DNA of 64,000 nucleotides from Desulfoluna butyratoxydans (GTDB lineage Bacteria > Desulfobacterota > Desulfobacteria > Desulfobacterales > Desulfolunaceae), in NCBI RefSeq assembly GCF_900699765.1, contig NZ_CAADHO010000007.1:62001-126000 (forward strand). The letters are read 5' to 3'. The notes below the pieces were generated by a model. The model ran no database searches, had not been told where the DNA came from, and saw only the letters and a list, made by a program, of their open reading frames with translations. Shown here in pieces: positions 9,176 to 18,839 of the stretch (its first letter is position 1; each line of letters begins with the position of its first letter). Both the position numbers and the translations under genes were made by a program.

Positions 9176-9671
9176 AACACGATCCCCAATAAGTGAATAA
9201 ATAGTTCGAACCTGACACCGATAGTAGATATGGGAACAGCCCTTTAAATTCAATCTTAAATTAGGTTTTGAGTCATAATGTTCCTTTAAAACCCGGGGAG
9301 GTGCGCTTGATGTTCCTTGTACGGGAAGGGGTTATGGATGCCATGGGCGGGGGCATCCGGGAGTGCTGACTAGTTGTTCCGGTGACGGAAATGAGAAAGG
9401 GATCAGGGGTGGAAGGCCGGGCCGTTTGTACGGGCCGTGAACCATTTTCATGTTCACGAAAACCAAAAAATAGGGTAAAGAGTTTAGACTGTCGAAGATT
9501 CCCAAAGCAAACCGAAACAGCCGCTGGTACGGCCCTGCTTCGTGCGGGCGCATGAAGGATACAGTGGTCCCCTGTGTCGCAGGAGGGGTGTTTTGCGGGG
9601 CGTCATAACCAATCCATCCTCATAGGTAGGGTGCCTCACTCCGGTGAGGAAAAGAAGAATGCAGGTGTGAA
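9176..9671. other. Divergent intergenic region
   Basis: About 500 bases between aapJ (minus) and the YqeY-like gene (plus). The aapJ-proximal 150 bases are AT-rich and likely hold its promoter, but no clean -35/-10 pair was found. The remainder shows nothing distinctive. Confidence 0.5.
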
Positions 9672-10166
9672 ATGGCTGACTACGATAAGTCTCCGTATGG
9701 CTGGAGTGAGGGCGACGGTGTCTCCCTCTACAACAAGATCAAAGAAGATCTCAAGACAGCTATGAAAACAAAGGACACCGCTGCCCGGGACACGTTCCGT
9801 CTGATCATGGGGGAGTACCCCAAGCTGACGGTTGCCATCACCCTTGAGAGTGGCAAAAAGACCACCCGGGTGAAGAACCCCGATGAGATCACCGACGAGG
9901 ACCTCCAGACCATCATCCGCAGCCTTGTCAAGTCGGAGAAAACGGTACTGGAGGTGAAAGGTGAGGCCACCTCGGCCTACCTTGAGCTTCTTCAGAGTTA
10001 CCTTCCCCGCATGGCCGACGAGGCCGAGATCAAGGCATGGATCGACGCCAACGTCGATTTTTCGTCCCTGAAGAGCCCCATGCAGGCCATGGGCCAGGTG
10101 ATGAAGCACTTCGGCAAGCTGGCCGACGGCAATCAGGTAAAGGAGATTCTCAAGGAGATGTGCTAA
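9672..10166 (+). CDS. GatB/YqeY domain-containing protein
   Basis: 164-aa protein of the YqeY family, which shares the C-terminal tRNA-contacting helical domain of GatB. The pattern LYNKIKEDLKTAMKTKDTAARDTFRLIMGE at residues 19-48 and the C-terminal AMGQVMKHFGKLADGNQVKEILKEM are characteristic. A role in tRNA-dependent amidation or tRNA recognition is proposed for the family but not proved. It has about 18 extra N-terminal residues. The stop codon abuts the ATG of the next gene, so the two are co-translated. Confidence 0.88.
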   Translation: MADYDKSPYGWSEGDGVSLYNKIKEDLKTAMKTKDTAARDTFRLIMGEYPKLTVAITLESGKKTTRVKNPDEITDEDLQTIIRSLVKSEKTVLEVKGEATSAYLELLQSYLPRMADEAEIKAWIDANVDFSSLKSPMQAMGQVMKHFGKLADGNQVKEILKEMC

Positions 10167-10604
10167 ATGAGAGAAAAGGTCACAGAGGTGATGCAGCGGA
10201 TTGCCTTTCTGGAGAAGGACCTGGATCTCCAGAAGCACATCCTGCGTGCCTTGCCTGCCGATGAAGAGGCCCAGGGCCGGGAGGTCCTTTCGGCCATTGC
10301 CGAGATCAAGGGGAAGATCGATGCCTGTCGCCAGGAGATCAAGGCCCTGGATCCCGAGGAATACGATCGGATGATTCGGTTTGAGGGGGCTGCTGCGGCG
10401 TTCAAAAAGGCTGCCGAAGGTCGGGAGTTTGTCTCCGTCATCGATCTCAACACCCACGTGGAGTGCCGTATCGAAACCGTGGACGGCTCATCCATCGATT
10501 GCCTGGTCAAGGCCCGTGACAGCACCGGAGAGTGGCTCATCATGACCGTGGACGGCGAGGTCATGACCCTGGGGGCGGATCAGGTCCCGGAAGAAGGGGT
10601 ATAG
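10167..10604 (+). CDS. Uncharacterised coiled-coil protein, partner of YqeY-like gene
   Basis: 145-aa protein of unknown function starting at the base after the YqeY-like stop. Residues 1-70 are strongly heptad-like helix (VTEVMQRIAFLEKDLDLQKHIL, then IAEIKGKIDACRQEIKAL). Residues 85-140 look like a small beta-rich domain (HVECRIETVDGSSIDCLVK...EWLIMTVDGEVMTLGADQV), resembling the general plan of GreA-type factors but without a recognisable GreA motif. I cannot assign a function. Confidence 0.8.
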   Translation: MREKVTEVMQRIAFLEKDLDLQKHILRALPADEEAQGREVLSAIAEIKGKIDACRQEIKALDPEEYDRMIRFEGAAAAFKKAAEGREFVSVIDLNTHVECRIETVDGSSIDCLVKARDSTGEWLIMTVDGEVMTLGADQVPEEGV

Positions 10605-10630
10605 ACACGCCCCTTGGGCACGACGAATCG

Positions 10631-10660
10631 GGCGTCACCGACGGATCCGCCGGTGACGCC
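10631..10660. terminator. Candidate hairpin between convergent genes
   Basis: GGCGTCACCG and CGGTGACGCC make a perfect 10-bp stem around a 10-nt loop containing the palindrome CGGATCCG. It lies between the converging YqeY-like operon and slyX. There is no U-run, so termination on either strand is a guess. Confidence 0.45.
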
Positions 10661-10737
10661 GATTGACGATGCCGTGGTGCGCGCCGCCATCAGGGGCGGC
10701 GCCGCATGGGAAAAAGCTTTTGTTGCCTGCCGGCCGT

Positions 10738-10944
10738 TTAGTAATGGGGCGGCTTTTCGTTGGACGGGGCGCGCTCCATGCGGGTGTCCGCGATCTGCGA
10801 CACCTTGTCCAGAAGGAACTCCACCGCGTTTTTAAGCCGGTCGATCTCCCGCTGCTGTTCAATGACCACGCTGTTGAGTTCGTCAATGGTGTGCTCCTGA
10901 AAGGCCAGTTTGGTCTCGATGTCCATCAACCGATCCTCACTCAT
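10738..10944 (-). CDS. slyX: SlyX family protein
   Basis: 68-aa SlyX-type protein: an N-terminal coiled coil (MDIETKLAFQEHTIDELNSVVIEQQREIDRL) and the conserved C-terminal PPHY ending. Function is unknown throughout the family. It lies 12 bp downstream of the methyltransferase gene and is likely co-transcribed with it. Confidence 0.92.
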   Translation of the reverse strand: MSEDRLMDIETKLAFQEHTIDELNSVVIEQQREIDRLKNAVEFLLDKVSQIADTRMERAPSNEKPPHY

Positions 10945-10956
10945 GATTGCCCCCTT

Positions 10957-11625
10957 TCATTTTGAGTTCTTTGCAAACCACAAAGTATGTTTCCCGCCTC
11001 GTTTGAGCCGCGCCTTGACGCGGACTTCCTCCACGGCAAGGCCGCACCCTTTCAGCCGTTTTGTAAACACCGGGTCGGCGTGGGCCGACCAGACCCCCAG
11101 CACGCCGCCGGGCACCAGGTGCCGTTTGGCAGAGAGGATTCCCGCCTTGCTGTAAAGGCTGTCGTTTTCGCTTCGGGTCAGGCCGTCCGGGCCGTTGTCC
11201 ACGTCAAGGAGGATGGCGTCCCAGGGTCCCTTTTCTTTGATGGCGTCAGCCACATCTCCCACAAACACAGAAGCCCGTGGATCGTTTAAGGGGTGCCCGG
11301 CCAGGTGACCGTAATGGTCGCGGTTCCAGTCCACCACCTCGGGCACCAGCTCGGCCACGGTGACGGCGGCATCTTTTCCCGCGTGGTCCAGGGCCGCTCG
11401 CAGGGTGTAGCCCATGCCGAGGCCGCCCACGAGAATCCGGCGTCCGTCGCAGGCGCCAAGGCGGTTTACGGCCTCCCGGGCCAGGACCTCCTCGGAACCG
11501 TGTGCACGGCTGTTCATCAGTTCGTATCCGTCGGTGCGGATGGAGAACTCATCCTGCCGCTTTGTTAACCGAAGGGTGCCGCCCCCCGGTACGTCAGCCT
11601 CTCCCAGAAACTCCCAGGGAATCAT
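10957..11625 (-). CDS. Spermidine-synthase-like SAM-dependent methyltransferase fold protein
   Basis: 222-aa Rossmann-fold protein. The nucleotide-binding loop is ILVGGLGMGYTLRAAL, followed by the acidic strand end VAELVPEVVDWNRDH and the DAILLDVDNGPDGLTR strand, a pattern shared with spermidine synthases and related methyltransferases. The canonical polyamine-synthase aspartates are not clearly present, so the substrate is unknown. The start MIPWEFLGEADV was chosen for its AAAGGA site; the longer frame adds an implausible arginine-rich leader. Confidence 0.8.
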   Translation of the reverse strand: MIPWEFLGEADVPGGGTLRLTKRQDEFSIRTDGYELMNSRAHGSEEVLAREAVNRLGACDGRRILVGGLGMGYTLRAALDHAGKDAAVTVAELVPEVVDWNRDHYGHLAGHPLNDPRASVFVGDVADAIKEKGPWDAILLDVDNGPDGLTRSENDSLYSKAGILSAKRHLVPGGVLGVWSAHADPVFTKRLKGCGLAVEEVRVKARLKRGGKHTLWFAKNSK

Positions 11626-12132
11626 TGTACGTGTCCTTTGTCTTCCTGCCTGCGGTGTGACGCAATGGCCGGAAATAAAACCGATTACGATAAAAGTAGC
11701 CTCTGGCGTTGGGTGACGGGCCTTCCGGGATCTGTGATGCGCCATCCGGGATGTCAGGATACCACAGGGACGGGGCCGGGAAAACTACCTCAAAAAGGTG
11801 TCGCCCCTGCCATGGGCTTCGGGCAAAGGTCTTCTTTTACAGGGCAGCGGCACAAATGACAAATGATTTCATGGGACGTCCGGTTTGAAAGCTTTGTTTC
11901 CGCGGGCTGCTGCCCTGGTCCCGGAGCAAGGACTGAAAAAGTACCCTGTATATTCACCTTGACAAGCAGATCGGTTCACCCCTAGTCTTGACATGGTTTT
12001 TCCCTTCTCCTGTAACGTGTGGTGTTGCAGACCTCTTCACCAGCCTTTCCGCCGGACTCGCTCCGGTGACAACCCGTCTTCGAACTTCGGTAACAACCAT
12101 GGACCCTTTTTTGTGATGATAAGGAGACGTGT
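11626..12132. other. Divergent intergenic region with possible promoter
   Basis: About 500 bases upstream of the SDR gene. TTGACA at 11959-11964 and TAGTCT at 11983-11988 (18-bp spacer) form a plausible sigma-70-type promoter on the plus strand, which would give a ~140-base leader for the SDR gene. Nothing else stands out. Confidence 0.4.
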
Positions 12133-13038
12133 ATGAACAAGATCCGTTTTGACGACCAGGTGGTGGTGATTACCGGAGCCGGCTCCGGCATCGGTCGGGC
12201 CTACGCCCATGCCTTTGCTTCCCGGGGAGCCCGGGTGGTGGTCAATGACCTCGGAGGAAACCGGGATGGCACGGGAAAGGCCCACGAAGCCGCAGACAAG
12301 GTGGTGGCCGAGCTGGCGCAGTATGGAGGCAAGGCCGTTGCAAACTACGATTCGGTGGCCAGCCTCCGGGGCGGTGAGCGGATCATCGCCACGGCCGAGG
12401 ACGCCTTTGGCAGGGTGGATGTCCTTGTGAACAACGCGGGGGTTTTAAGGGACAAGAGCCTCTTGAAGATGACGGAGGAGGACTGGGAGCTTGTGGTGGA
12501 TGTCCACCTCAAGGGGGCCTTTTGCGTGACGCGCCCTGCCTTTGCCCTGATGAAAAAGAACGGGTACGGCCGGATCATCAACACCACATCGGGCTCGGGC
12601 CTCTACGGCAACTTCGGTCAGTCCGCGTACATGGCGGCCAAGATGGGTGTGGTGGGCTTGATGCACAGCGTGGTGGCCGAAGGGAGCAAGCACAACATCC
12701 TCTGCAACGCCATCTCCCCTGTGGCGGCATCCCGCATGACCGACGACGTGATGCCCCCTGAGATCCTTGCCAAGCTGAAACCCGAGTTCATCGCACCCCT
12801 GGTGCTCTATCTGGCCTCCCAGGAGAACCGGGAGACGGGGATGATCTTCAACTGTGCGGCAGGCTGGTTCAGCCGCACCGCCATCTGCTGTGCCCCGGGG
12901 CTCTGCCTTGGCGATGCAGAGCGTCCCATCACCCCGGAAGAGATCCACGCCAACTGGGAGGGCATCACCTCCCTTGACAATGCAGCCCCCCTGGGGTCGG
13001 TGGTGGACTCATTCCGGTTCATGGCATCCCTTTTTTAA
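12133..13038 (+). CDS. SDR-family dehydrogenase, 3-hydroxyacyl-CoA dehydrogenase type
   Basis: 301-aa classical short-chain dehydrogenase. The cofactor loop TGAGSGIG is at residues 14-21, the NNAG motif at 100-103, and the catalytic Ser153, Tyr166 and Lys170 are all present. The NDLGGNRDGTG segment after the second strand is characteristic of the (3R)-hydroxyacyl-CoA dehydrogenase domain of peroxisomal multifunctional enzyme type 2 and its bacterial relatives, suggesting a fatty acyl-CoA substrate (inference). An AAGGAG site precedes the ATG. Its 3' end overlaps the convergent gene by 4 bp. Confidence 0.9.
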   Translation: MNKIRFDDQVVVITGAGSGIGRAYAHAFASRGARVVVNDLGGNRDGTGKAHEAADKVVAELAQYGGKAVANYDSVASLRGGERIIATAEDAFGRVDVLVNNAGVLRDKSLLKMTEEDWELVVDVHLKGAFCVTRPAFALMKKNGYGRIINTTSGSGLYGNFGQSAYMAAKMGVVGLMHSVVAEGSKHNILCNAISPVAASRMTDDVMPPEILAKLKPEFIAPLVLYLASQENRETGMIFNCAAGWFSRTAICCAPGLCLGDAERPITPEEIHANWEGITSLDNAAPLGSVVDSFRFMASLF

Positions 13039-15856
13039 AACACGACCTCAAAGATGAAATTGGCGAAACCTTCGCTGTCCCGGACCTTGTACCCGACCTC
13101 CACCCCGGCCTCAACAGGCAGTACGGCCATGAGGGTGGCCCGGGCGGACAGGGAGGTTCCCACGGAGAGGCGGGCGCGGTCCGCCCAGTCCCCGGCATCG
13201 AAGCTCCCCTGCCATCCGGCGCCCACGTCCGCAAAGAAAGAGGTCTTGAGGCGGGAGACGTGGATAAGGACAAGGCCCACGCCCTGATCCGGGAAGGCCA
13301 GGGGGGTGTGGTACTCCAGGGAGGCCAGCAGGTTGTTGTCCAGGTTCATGCCCCCTTCGGGATCGTCGTTGTCGTAGCCCCTTGGCAGGCTGAGGTCTTT
13401 GTCGTAGGAGATCTCCCCGCCCTGGTCCTGGTGGACAAGGGTGAGGTCAAAGCCGTCGTGGAGGGCCGGGCCCGGGAGGTACTGGGTGACGGAGACCACC
13501 CCGTTGTGGGAGAGGAGCTCTCCCCCTGCTTTGTCGATGCTCTCTTCATAGGTGCCGTAGAACCGCTGGCCCCAGGTGGGAAGCACGTCGCGCCGGGCGG
13601 CGTCGGGCATCCGGGTGAAGGTGGCCTCGGTGAACCAGGCAAAGGACTGGTCTTTGTCGGGGTCCAGAACCACGTTCTTGATGCCGTCGAATTTACGGAT
13701 CCTTGTGCCCACGGTGGGAAAGAGGGTGAGGCGGCTCGGCAGGCTTTGAAGGATCACGGGCAGGGAGAGGGCAAGTTCCACGCTCCGTTCCCGCTGCCAC
13801 CTCTCCAGGCCGGCCACGGTGTTACCCTCTTCGGCGCTGTCGTAAAGGCGGGCCGTGATCTCCGGGGTAAAGGAGCGGTTGGTGACGGTGACGTCAAACC
13901 CCGCCCGGTGGGATTCCAGCCCGTAGAAGAGGGCACCTGCGTAGCTGTTGATGCCCACGGGGTCTCCCCCCATGAGAAAGACCCCCAGGGCGCTTCCGTC
14001 TTCATCGCTGGTGAAATAGGGGACGTGGAGAAAGGGCTTTGTGGCTTCCACCCAGGGGATACCCTTGCTTTCGGTGGTGACCGGGGGGGCTACCCGGGCA
14101 AGATCGGCCTCGGGGAGCGGGGCCGGGTTCGGTACGGGAAAGGGCTTTCCTGCCTCCGGGGCAAAGGGGAGGGTGCAGAGCTCTTTGATGCCCCGGTTGA
14201 GCCGGGTGAAGGAGAGGGTGAGGCCGTCCGGGGAGACCCGGGGCTCAAAGGCGCCGTAACGTACCGACGTGAGCTGGACCAGGGTTTTGTCCTTTCGGTC
14301 CCAGGCAAAGATGTTCCAGATCCCGCTGCGATCCGAGGCGAACAGGAGATAGCGTCCGTCCGGAGAGAACGCGGGGTCGTTGTCTTCGGCTGCATCGGAG
14401 CCGAAGAGGAGGTCCGGCTGGCCCGATTCCGGAGAGAAGGTGACGATGTCGGCGTTTCCTCGGACTTTGACCACGGCGGCTATGGCGCTGCCGTCGGGTG
14501 ACCAGGCCGGGGCTTCGCAATAGGCACCGGGCTGCCCGAATAGAACGGAGCGGACCTTGCCGTCGGGCGCCGTGAGCACCAGTTCGGACCACATCCCGTT
14601 TCGGCGGACGGCTGCATAGGTGTTGCCGTCCGGGGAAGGGGCCGCTGAGAACATGTGGGCGCCCCGGGTAAGGCGGGTGTATGTTTCGGTCTTCAGATCA
14701 AAGAGGGCGAGGTCGGCGGTGTCGAGTTCCCAGCCCCCGAAGGGGTCGGGAAAGGGCACGCAAAGCACGATTCGGCCGGAGTCATGGGAGAGGCGGATGG
14801 GGCCTGTGGTAAACACGGGGCCGGGAAAGCTCTGTTGGATAACGGCGCCGGTGGCGGGGTCGAGCTCCATCAGGGCTGTTTTTTTTCCGTAGCCCTGCCG
14901 CAGGGCCAGGAGGGTCCCGTTGTGGGTCCAGGTATGGGAGTCATAACTCTCCAGCGGGTCCGAGGCCAGGACCTTGCCCCTTGGGAGCCCTGCGGACAGG
15001 GCTCGGGTTTCCGAGGCCCTTGCTCCCTTGTAAAATTCCGCAAGGAACCCGTTGTAGAACGCATCAGGGGATTGCCCTGTGACGTGGATCAGGGCGTCAC
15101 GGGTTCCGCCCACGGGGTGCTCGCCCTGGTACCGGGCCATGCGGGCGGCAGCTGACGGCCCGAAGTGCCGGTTGAGGTAATCGATCATGTGGTACCCGGC
15201 AAGGTAGACGCGCCCGGCAGGAGGGGCGTACGGGGGGTGGACACCGGCCGCCGAAAGGGTCCAGAGCCCCTGGTCTCCGACACAGGATTCCAGGGTGCCC
15301 TTAAACAGGGGGAACGTCCCCTTCCACCGTCGGTGAAGAGGGTCTCGGTGGCGGTGGTGAGCCCCTCCACCACCCACCCCGGTGAGATGACGTTGGAGAT
15401 GGCGGCCCCATCCCCCAGGAAATCCGTGACACGCCCGTACCAGCCCAGCTTGGTGGTGAGATGAACGAAGTGCGTGAATTCGTGGGTGAAGAGCTTGTCC
15501 GCCGTGTCGGAGCCCGGGCCGAAGTGCCGCAGGGTGTAAAACGGGGTCTCAAACAGGGAGATCCGGTTGGGAAAAGGGGCGAAGAATCCGTTGAACAGGT
15601 CGGTGCCCGGGTTGATCACCACCGGGCATCGCCGGGGCGTCACCCCCAGGTATCCGGTGATATCGCCGTAGACCTCGTCCGAAAGGTTGTAGATCCTCTG
15701 GGCATAGGCCCCATGGCCTTCCGGGTAGTAGATGGTGAAATGGTCGTTCCTGAGGGTCCGCCAGCGCCATGAGGCATCGTAACGGGCGTGGCTTGCGTCG
15801 GGGCATGCGACGGTGGCGGTGAACAGCAGCAGGGTGGCGATGAGGCGTCGCGTCAT
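13035..15856 (-). pseudogene. Frameshifted gene: HExxH metallopeptidase + PD40/TolB beta-propeller + outer-membrane barrel
   Basis: One ~940-residue protein in two reading frames. The upstream frame (15856 to about 15320) has a signal peptide MTRRLIATLLLFTATVA and a zinc-protease motif LFTHEFTHFVHL, with a likely third ligand in WVVEGLTTATE. The downstream frame resumes at GTFPLFKGTLES and carries several TolB/PD40-type blades (SPDGRYLLFASDRSGIWNIFAWDRK, SPDGNTYAAVRRNGMWSELVL). It then has about 350 residues of beta-barrel-like sequence ending in phenylalanine. The frames join if one base is added to the C-run at 15318-15321 (G-run on the coding strand). The intact sequence on both sides argues for a very recent mutation, a phase-variable tract or a sequencing error. 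Confidence 0.8.
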
Positions 15857-16252
15857 GAAGGCTCCAGGGGCGGTTTCAGGGTTCGGCGGGCGAAAAGGTT
15901 GCCTCTCTGTGTGTGGGCGGCAGAGTCCGCATTGTAAACCGACAGTTTCAGGGATGCAATGATTTCCAGTGGATAGGCTGCGGCCCACGCCCGTGGTGCC
16001 CGGGGCTCCGGGTTTGACACCCCGTACCGGTCGGGGTATACTAAATCCATGGAATAACGCAGTGTTCTGTCCCGTCTCCGGCGATTTCGGTACCGGATTT
16101 CCTTCCCACGTTTTTCTCCCTGCCCCTTCCGCATCAGGTCTCATTGGTTTCTCCCTGACAGAAGAACGATGCCTGTTGATTCACCGGGAACACTGGATGA
16201 TCAATGCATCGGAAACGCCCCTGCAAGGGCGCGATCCGATTCAGGGGGTGTC
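15857..16252. other. Divergent intergenic region
   Basis: About 400 bases between the frameshifted gene and a small membrane-protein gene. It should contain both promoters; I found no convincing boxes. Open frames that extend the neighbouring genes into this region are proline- and arginine-rich and lack start sites. Confidence 0.45.
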
Positions 16253-16594
16253 ATGGAAGACATGTATACGATCCAAGATGAAAAACGGGTGGTCACCTTA
16301 AAGGGGCGACGCTCCGGAGCCGAGCGTCGCAGCACGGGTTCGGACCCTCAGGGCAGTGAGGCGGCGGACCGCAGAAAAGGGCTTGAGAGGCGGCACCGGC
16401 GGGTGCTCTCCTCCAGGGAGGTCCTGTTCGAACGCATCAGCAGCCTCACCAACGGCATTGCCCTCCTGGCCGTGGGGCTCTTTTTTCTCCTTACCGGGCT
16501 CACCTTTCTGCCTGTGGTCGGGCTCTTTGTGGGGGGGTACATCATCTATAAGAGTTTCGCCGTCATGGCCGAGGTGCTGCACAAGGTCCAGTAA
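16253..16594 (+). CDS. Small membrane protein of unknown function
   Basis: 113-aa protein with a very basic, disordered N-terminal half (GRRSGAERRSTG..., ADRRKGLERRHRR) and two adjacent membrane helices (about residues 72-106, GIALLAVGLFFLLTGLTFLPVVGLFVGGYIIY). The start MEDMYTIQDEK was chosen because AGGGGG lies 4-9 nt upstream; the longer frame to 16169 is not protein-like. I do not recognise the family. Confidence 0.7.
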   Translation: MEDMYTIQDEKRVVTLKGRRSGAERRSTGSDPQGSEAADRRKGLERRHRRVLSSREVLFERISSLTNGIALLAVGLFFLLTGLTFLPVVGLFVGGYIIYKSFAVMAEVLHKVQ

Positions 16595-16832
16595 GGGCGT
16601 GGCGCGTAAGCGAGGCTTCGGGCTCCTGCCGTTTGTTAACGCCCGGGAACCGATTGCCTGAAAGCCACATCCCATGAATCTCCTTGAAATCAGCGCGGGA
16701 ATCGACTACACCTTCCCTTCACCTGCCCCACAGGCCCGGGCTTTCGTTTGCCGACGCCGGGAACCGTGGGAGCCGCCCGGGGGATGAACCGCCGGACATG
16801 CATGCCCGAGAGGGGAAAAGGTTGGTCTGGCG

Positions 16833-18059
16833 ATGCGCCGTGATGTGAAATCGAATATTGTCAAACTCTATGTGATCAAGATCTCCAAGTGGCTGATGCT
16901 CACCGTGCCCATTGTGTTTCTCTTTTACCGGGAGAACGGGCTGGGCACCCGGGACCTCTTTCTGCTGAAGGCGGCCTACTCCTTTGCCGTGGTGCTCATG
17001 GAGATTCCCTCGGGGTACTTCGGGGATATCTGGGGGCGAAAGGTCTCCCTGGTCATCGGCAGCGTCATGGGAGCCGTCGGGTTCGGCCTGTACAGCGTGT
17101 CGTCCGGTTTCTGGGGCTTTCTGGCCTGCGAGATGATCCTCGGGGTGGGCCAGAGTTTTATCTCGGGGTCGGATTCCGCCCTTCTCTACGACACCCTGGA
17201 AGAGCAGGGCCTGGGCAATACCTACCTGAAAGAAGAGGGGCGCCTGGTCTCCATCGGCAATTATGCCGAAGCCATCGCCGCACCCATCGGGGTGGGGCTT
17301 GCAGCCCTGAGCCTTCGAACCCCCTTTTACTTCCAGGCGGCGGTGGCCTTTTCCGCGGTACCCGCGTCCCTCCTCCTTTTCGAGCCCCAGCGCCGACGGG
17401 TCATCCAAAAGGGGAATTTTACCCAGATTTTTCAGATCATCCGCTATGCCCTTACCCGGAACACGGGCCTGAAGTGGCGCATCATCTATTCTTCCGTCAT
17501 CGGCACCGCCACCCTCACCATGGCCTGGCTGATCCAGCCTTATTTCGTGCACCTGTCCGTTCCCCTTGCCCTTTACGGGCTGTTTCTCCCCGCCCTGAAC
17601 CTGACCACCGGCTTTGTCTCCATGCACGCCTGGAAGGTGGAGGCCCGGCTGGGGCGGGACCGCACCGTTTTGTTCATCGCCTTTTGCATCGGGTCAGGCT
17701 ATCTTTGCCTCAGTCTGTTCTCCACCATCTGGGCCGTGGCGTTTCTTTACCTCTTTTATATGGTCCGCGGGGTGGCCACCCCGGTGCTTCGAAACTACAT
17801 CAACGAGTCCACCCCATCTGAGATCCGGGCCACGGTCCTGTCCATCCGGAGTCTTATCATTCGTCTCTCCTTTGTGGCTGTGGGGCCGTTTCTGGGCTGG
17901 TATGCCGACGGGTACGGTATGCCAGCGGCCCTGCTGGCGGGCGGGATGGTGTTTCTGGCAGCCGGGATCTGGACGGGCCTTCAGCTCCGCAAGGAGGCCC
18001 CGGGCAATGCCGTTGAACCCTTTCTCGCCGATGACGGAGCCCTGCCCCCGGCCCGGTGA
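16833..18059 (+). CDS. MFS transporter
   Basis: 408-aa major facilitator with 12 predicted hydrophobic segments. The MFS A-like motif between helices 2 and 3 reads GYFGDIWGRKVSLVIGS, and a related repeat is found in the second half. The N-terminus MRRDVKSNIVKLYVIKISKWLM is short and basic. It resembles drug or metabolite exporters, but the substrate is unknown. The Shine-Dalgarno is weak. No regulator is adjacent. Confidence 0.88.
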   Translation: MRRDVKSNIVKLYVIKISKWLMLTVPIVFLFYRENGLGTRDLFLLKAAYSFAVVLMEIPSGYFGDIWGRKVSLVIGSVMGAVGFGLYSVSSGFWGFLACEMILGVGQSFISGSDSALLYDTLEEQGLGNTYLKEEGRLVSIGNYAEAIAAPIGVGLAALSLRTPFYFQAAVAFSAVPASLLLFEPQRRRVIQKGNFTQIFQIIRYALTRNTGLKWRIIYSSVIGTATLTMAWLIQPYFVHLSVPLALYGLFLPALNLTTGFVSMHAWKVEARLGRDRTVLFIAFCIGSGYLCLSLFSTIWAVAFLYLFYMVRGVATPVLRNYINESTPSEIRATVLSIRSLIIRLSFVAVGPFLGWYADGYGMPAALLAGGMVFLAAGIWTGLQLRKEAPGNAVEPFLADDGALPPAR

Positions 18060-18196
18060 GGGAGGCGATTTGTCCGGTCTGCGAAAAGGGGTGAGTTTGC
18101 CAGCAGTGATCTTGGTCATACCGTTTTTGTGCGAAATGAGTTATAAAAAATGGTCTTAATTTTATGAATGAAACATGAGGAAAGGTCTTCCCCCCC

Positions 18197-18748
18197 ATGG
18201 AATCACAGAAATTGACCGGTATCGCCATTCGACTCCTGGCCCTTTTCTATGCCGTCAAAGCGTTTTTTGCCATTCCCGGTGTCGTGGGCAATTATTTTAT
18301 GTCCAGGGATGCCCTGCGAATGCTCCCCGGGGACGAGGCCTTTGCCATGGCCGCCCGGATGAGTGCCTTTGCCCAGCTCAATGCGTTTCTGCCCTTTGTG
18401 ATGCTTCTTTTTTCAGGGGTGCTCCTTGCCAAGGCAGATACCCTGGCGAAGGTGTTCAACCCCGTGCCCTTTGAGTTGCCGTCAGCTCCCGAGGTAACCC
18501 CCGCAGCCCTGGTGAAGGGGGCCTTGTTTCTCCTGGGGATCGTGGGCATCGGCTTCTCCTTGCATTACCTGGCGGCCTTTGGCTCCACCTGGGCAGTGTA
18601 CGGAAGCAAGGTGGCGCTTTTGGAGACGTCGGCCAAGATTCGCTTCTGGTCCGGGTGCGTGACCGGTGGGCTTTATCTGGCCTGTGGCGTGGGGCTGCTC
18701 CGGTATGCCGGGGTCATTGCGCGCCGGGTATTTCCCGTTGGAACATGA
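18197..18748 (+). CDS. Uncharacterised four-helix membrane protein
   Basis: 183-aa integral membrane protein with four hydrophobic segments (about residues 10-32, 58-82, 106-132 and 152-175). A GAGGAAAGG site precedes the ATG. There are no conserved motifs I recognise. It is followed 91 bp later by the Sel1-repeat gene on the same strand. Confidence 0.78.
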   Translation: MESQKLTGIAIRLLALFYAVKAFFAIPGVVGNYFMSRDALRMLPGDEAFAMAARMSAFAQLNAFLPFVMLLFSGVLLAKADTLAKVFNPVPFELPSAPEVTPAALVKGALFLLGIVGIGFSLHYLAAFGSTWAVYGSKVALLETSAKIRFWSGCVTGGLYLACGVGLLRYAGVIARRVFPVGT

Positions 18749-18839
18749 GTCGGCCCCGTGGCAGGGGCGACGTGACAAAGTTATTCGATACGGTGGGTTC
18801 CCTTTGGCCAAAGGGATGATGACGAAAACGAGGGTGTGT

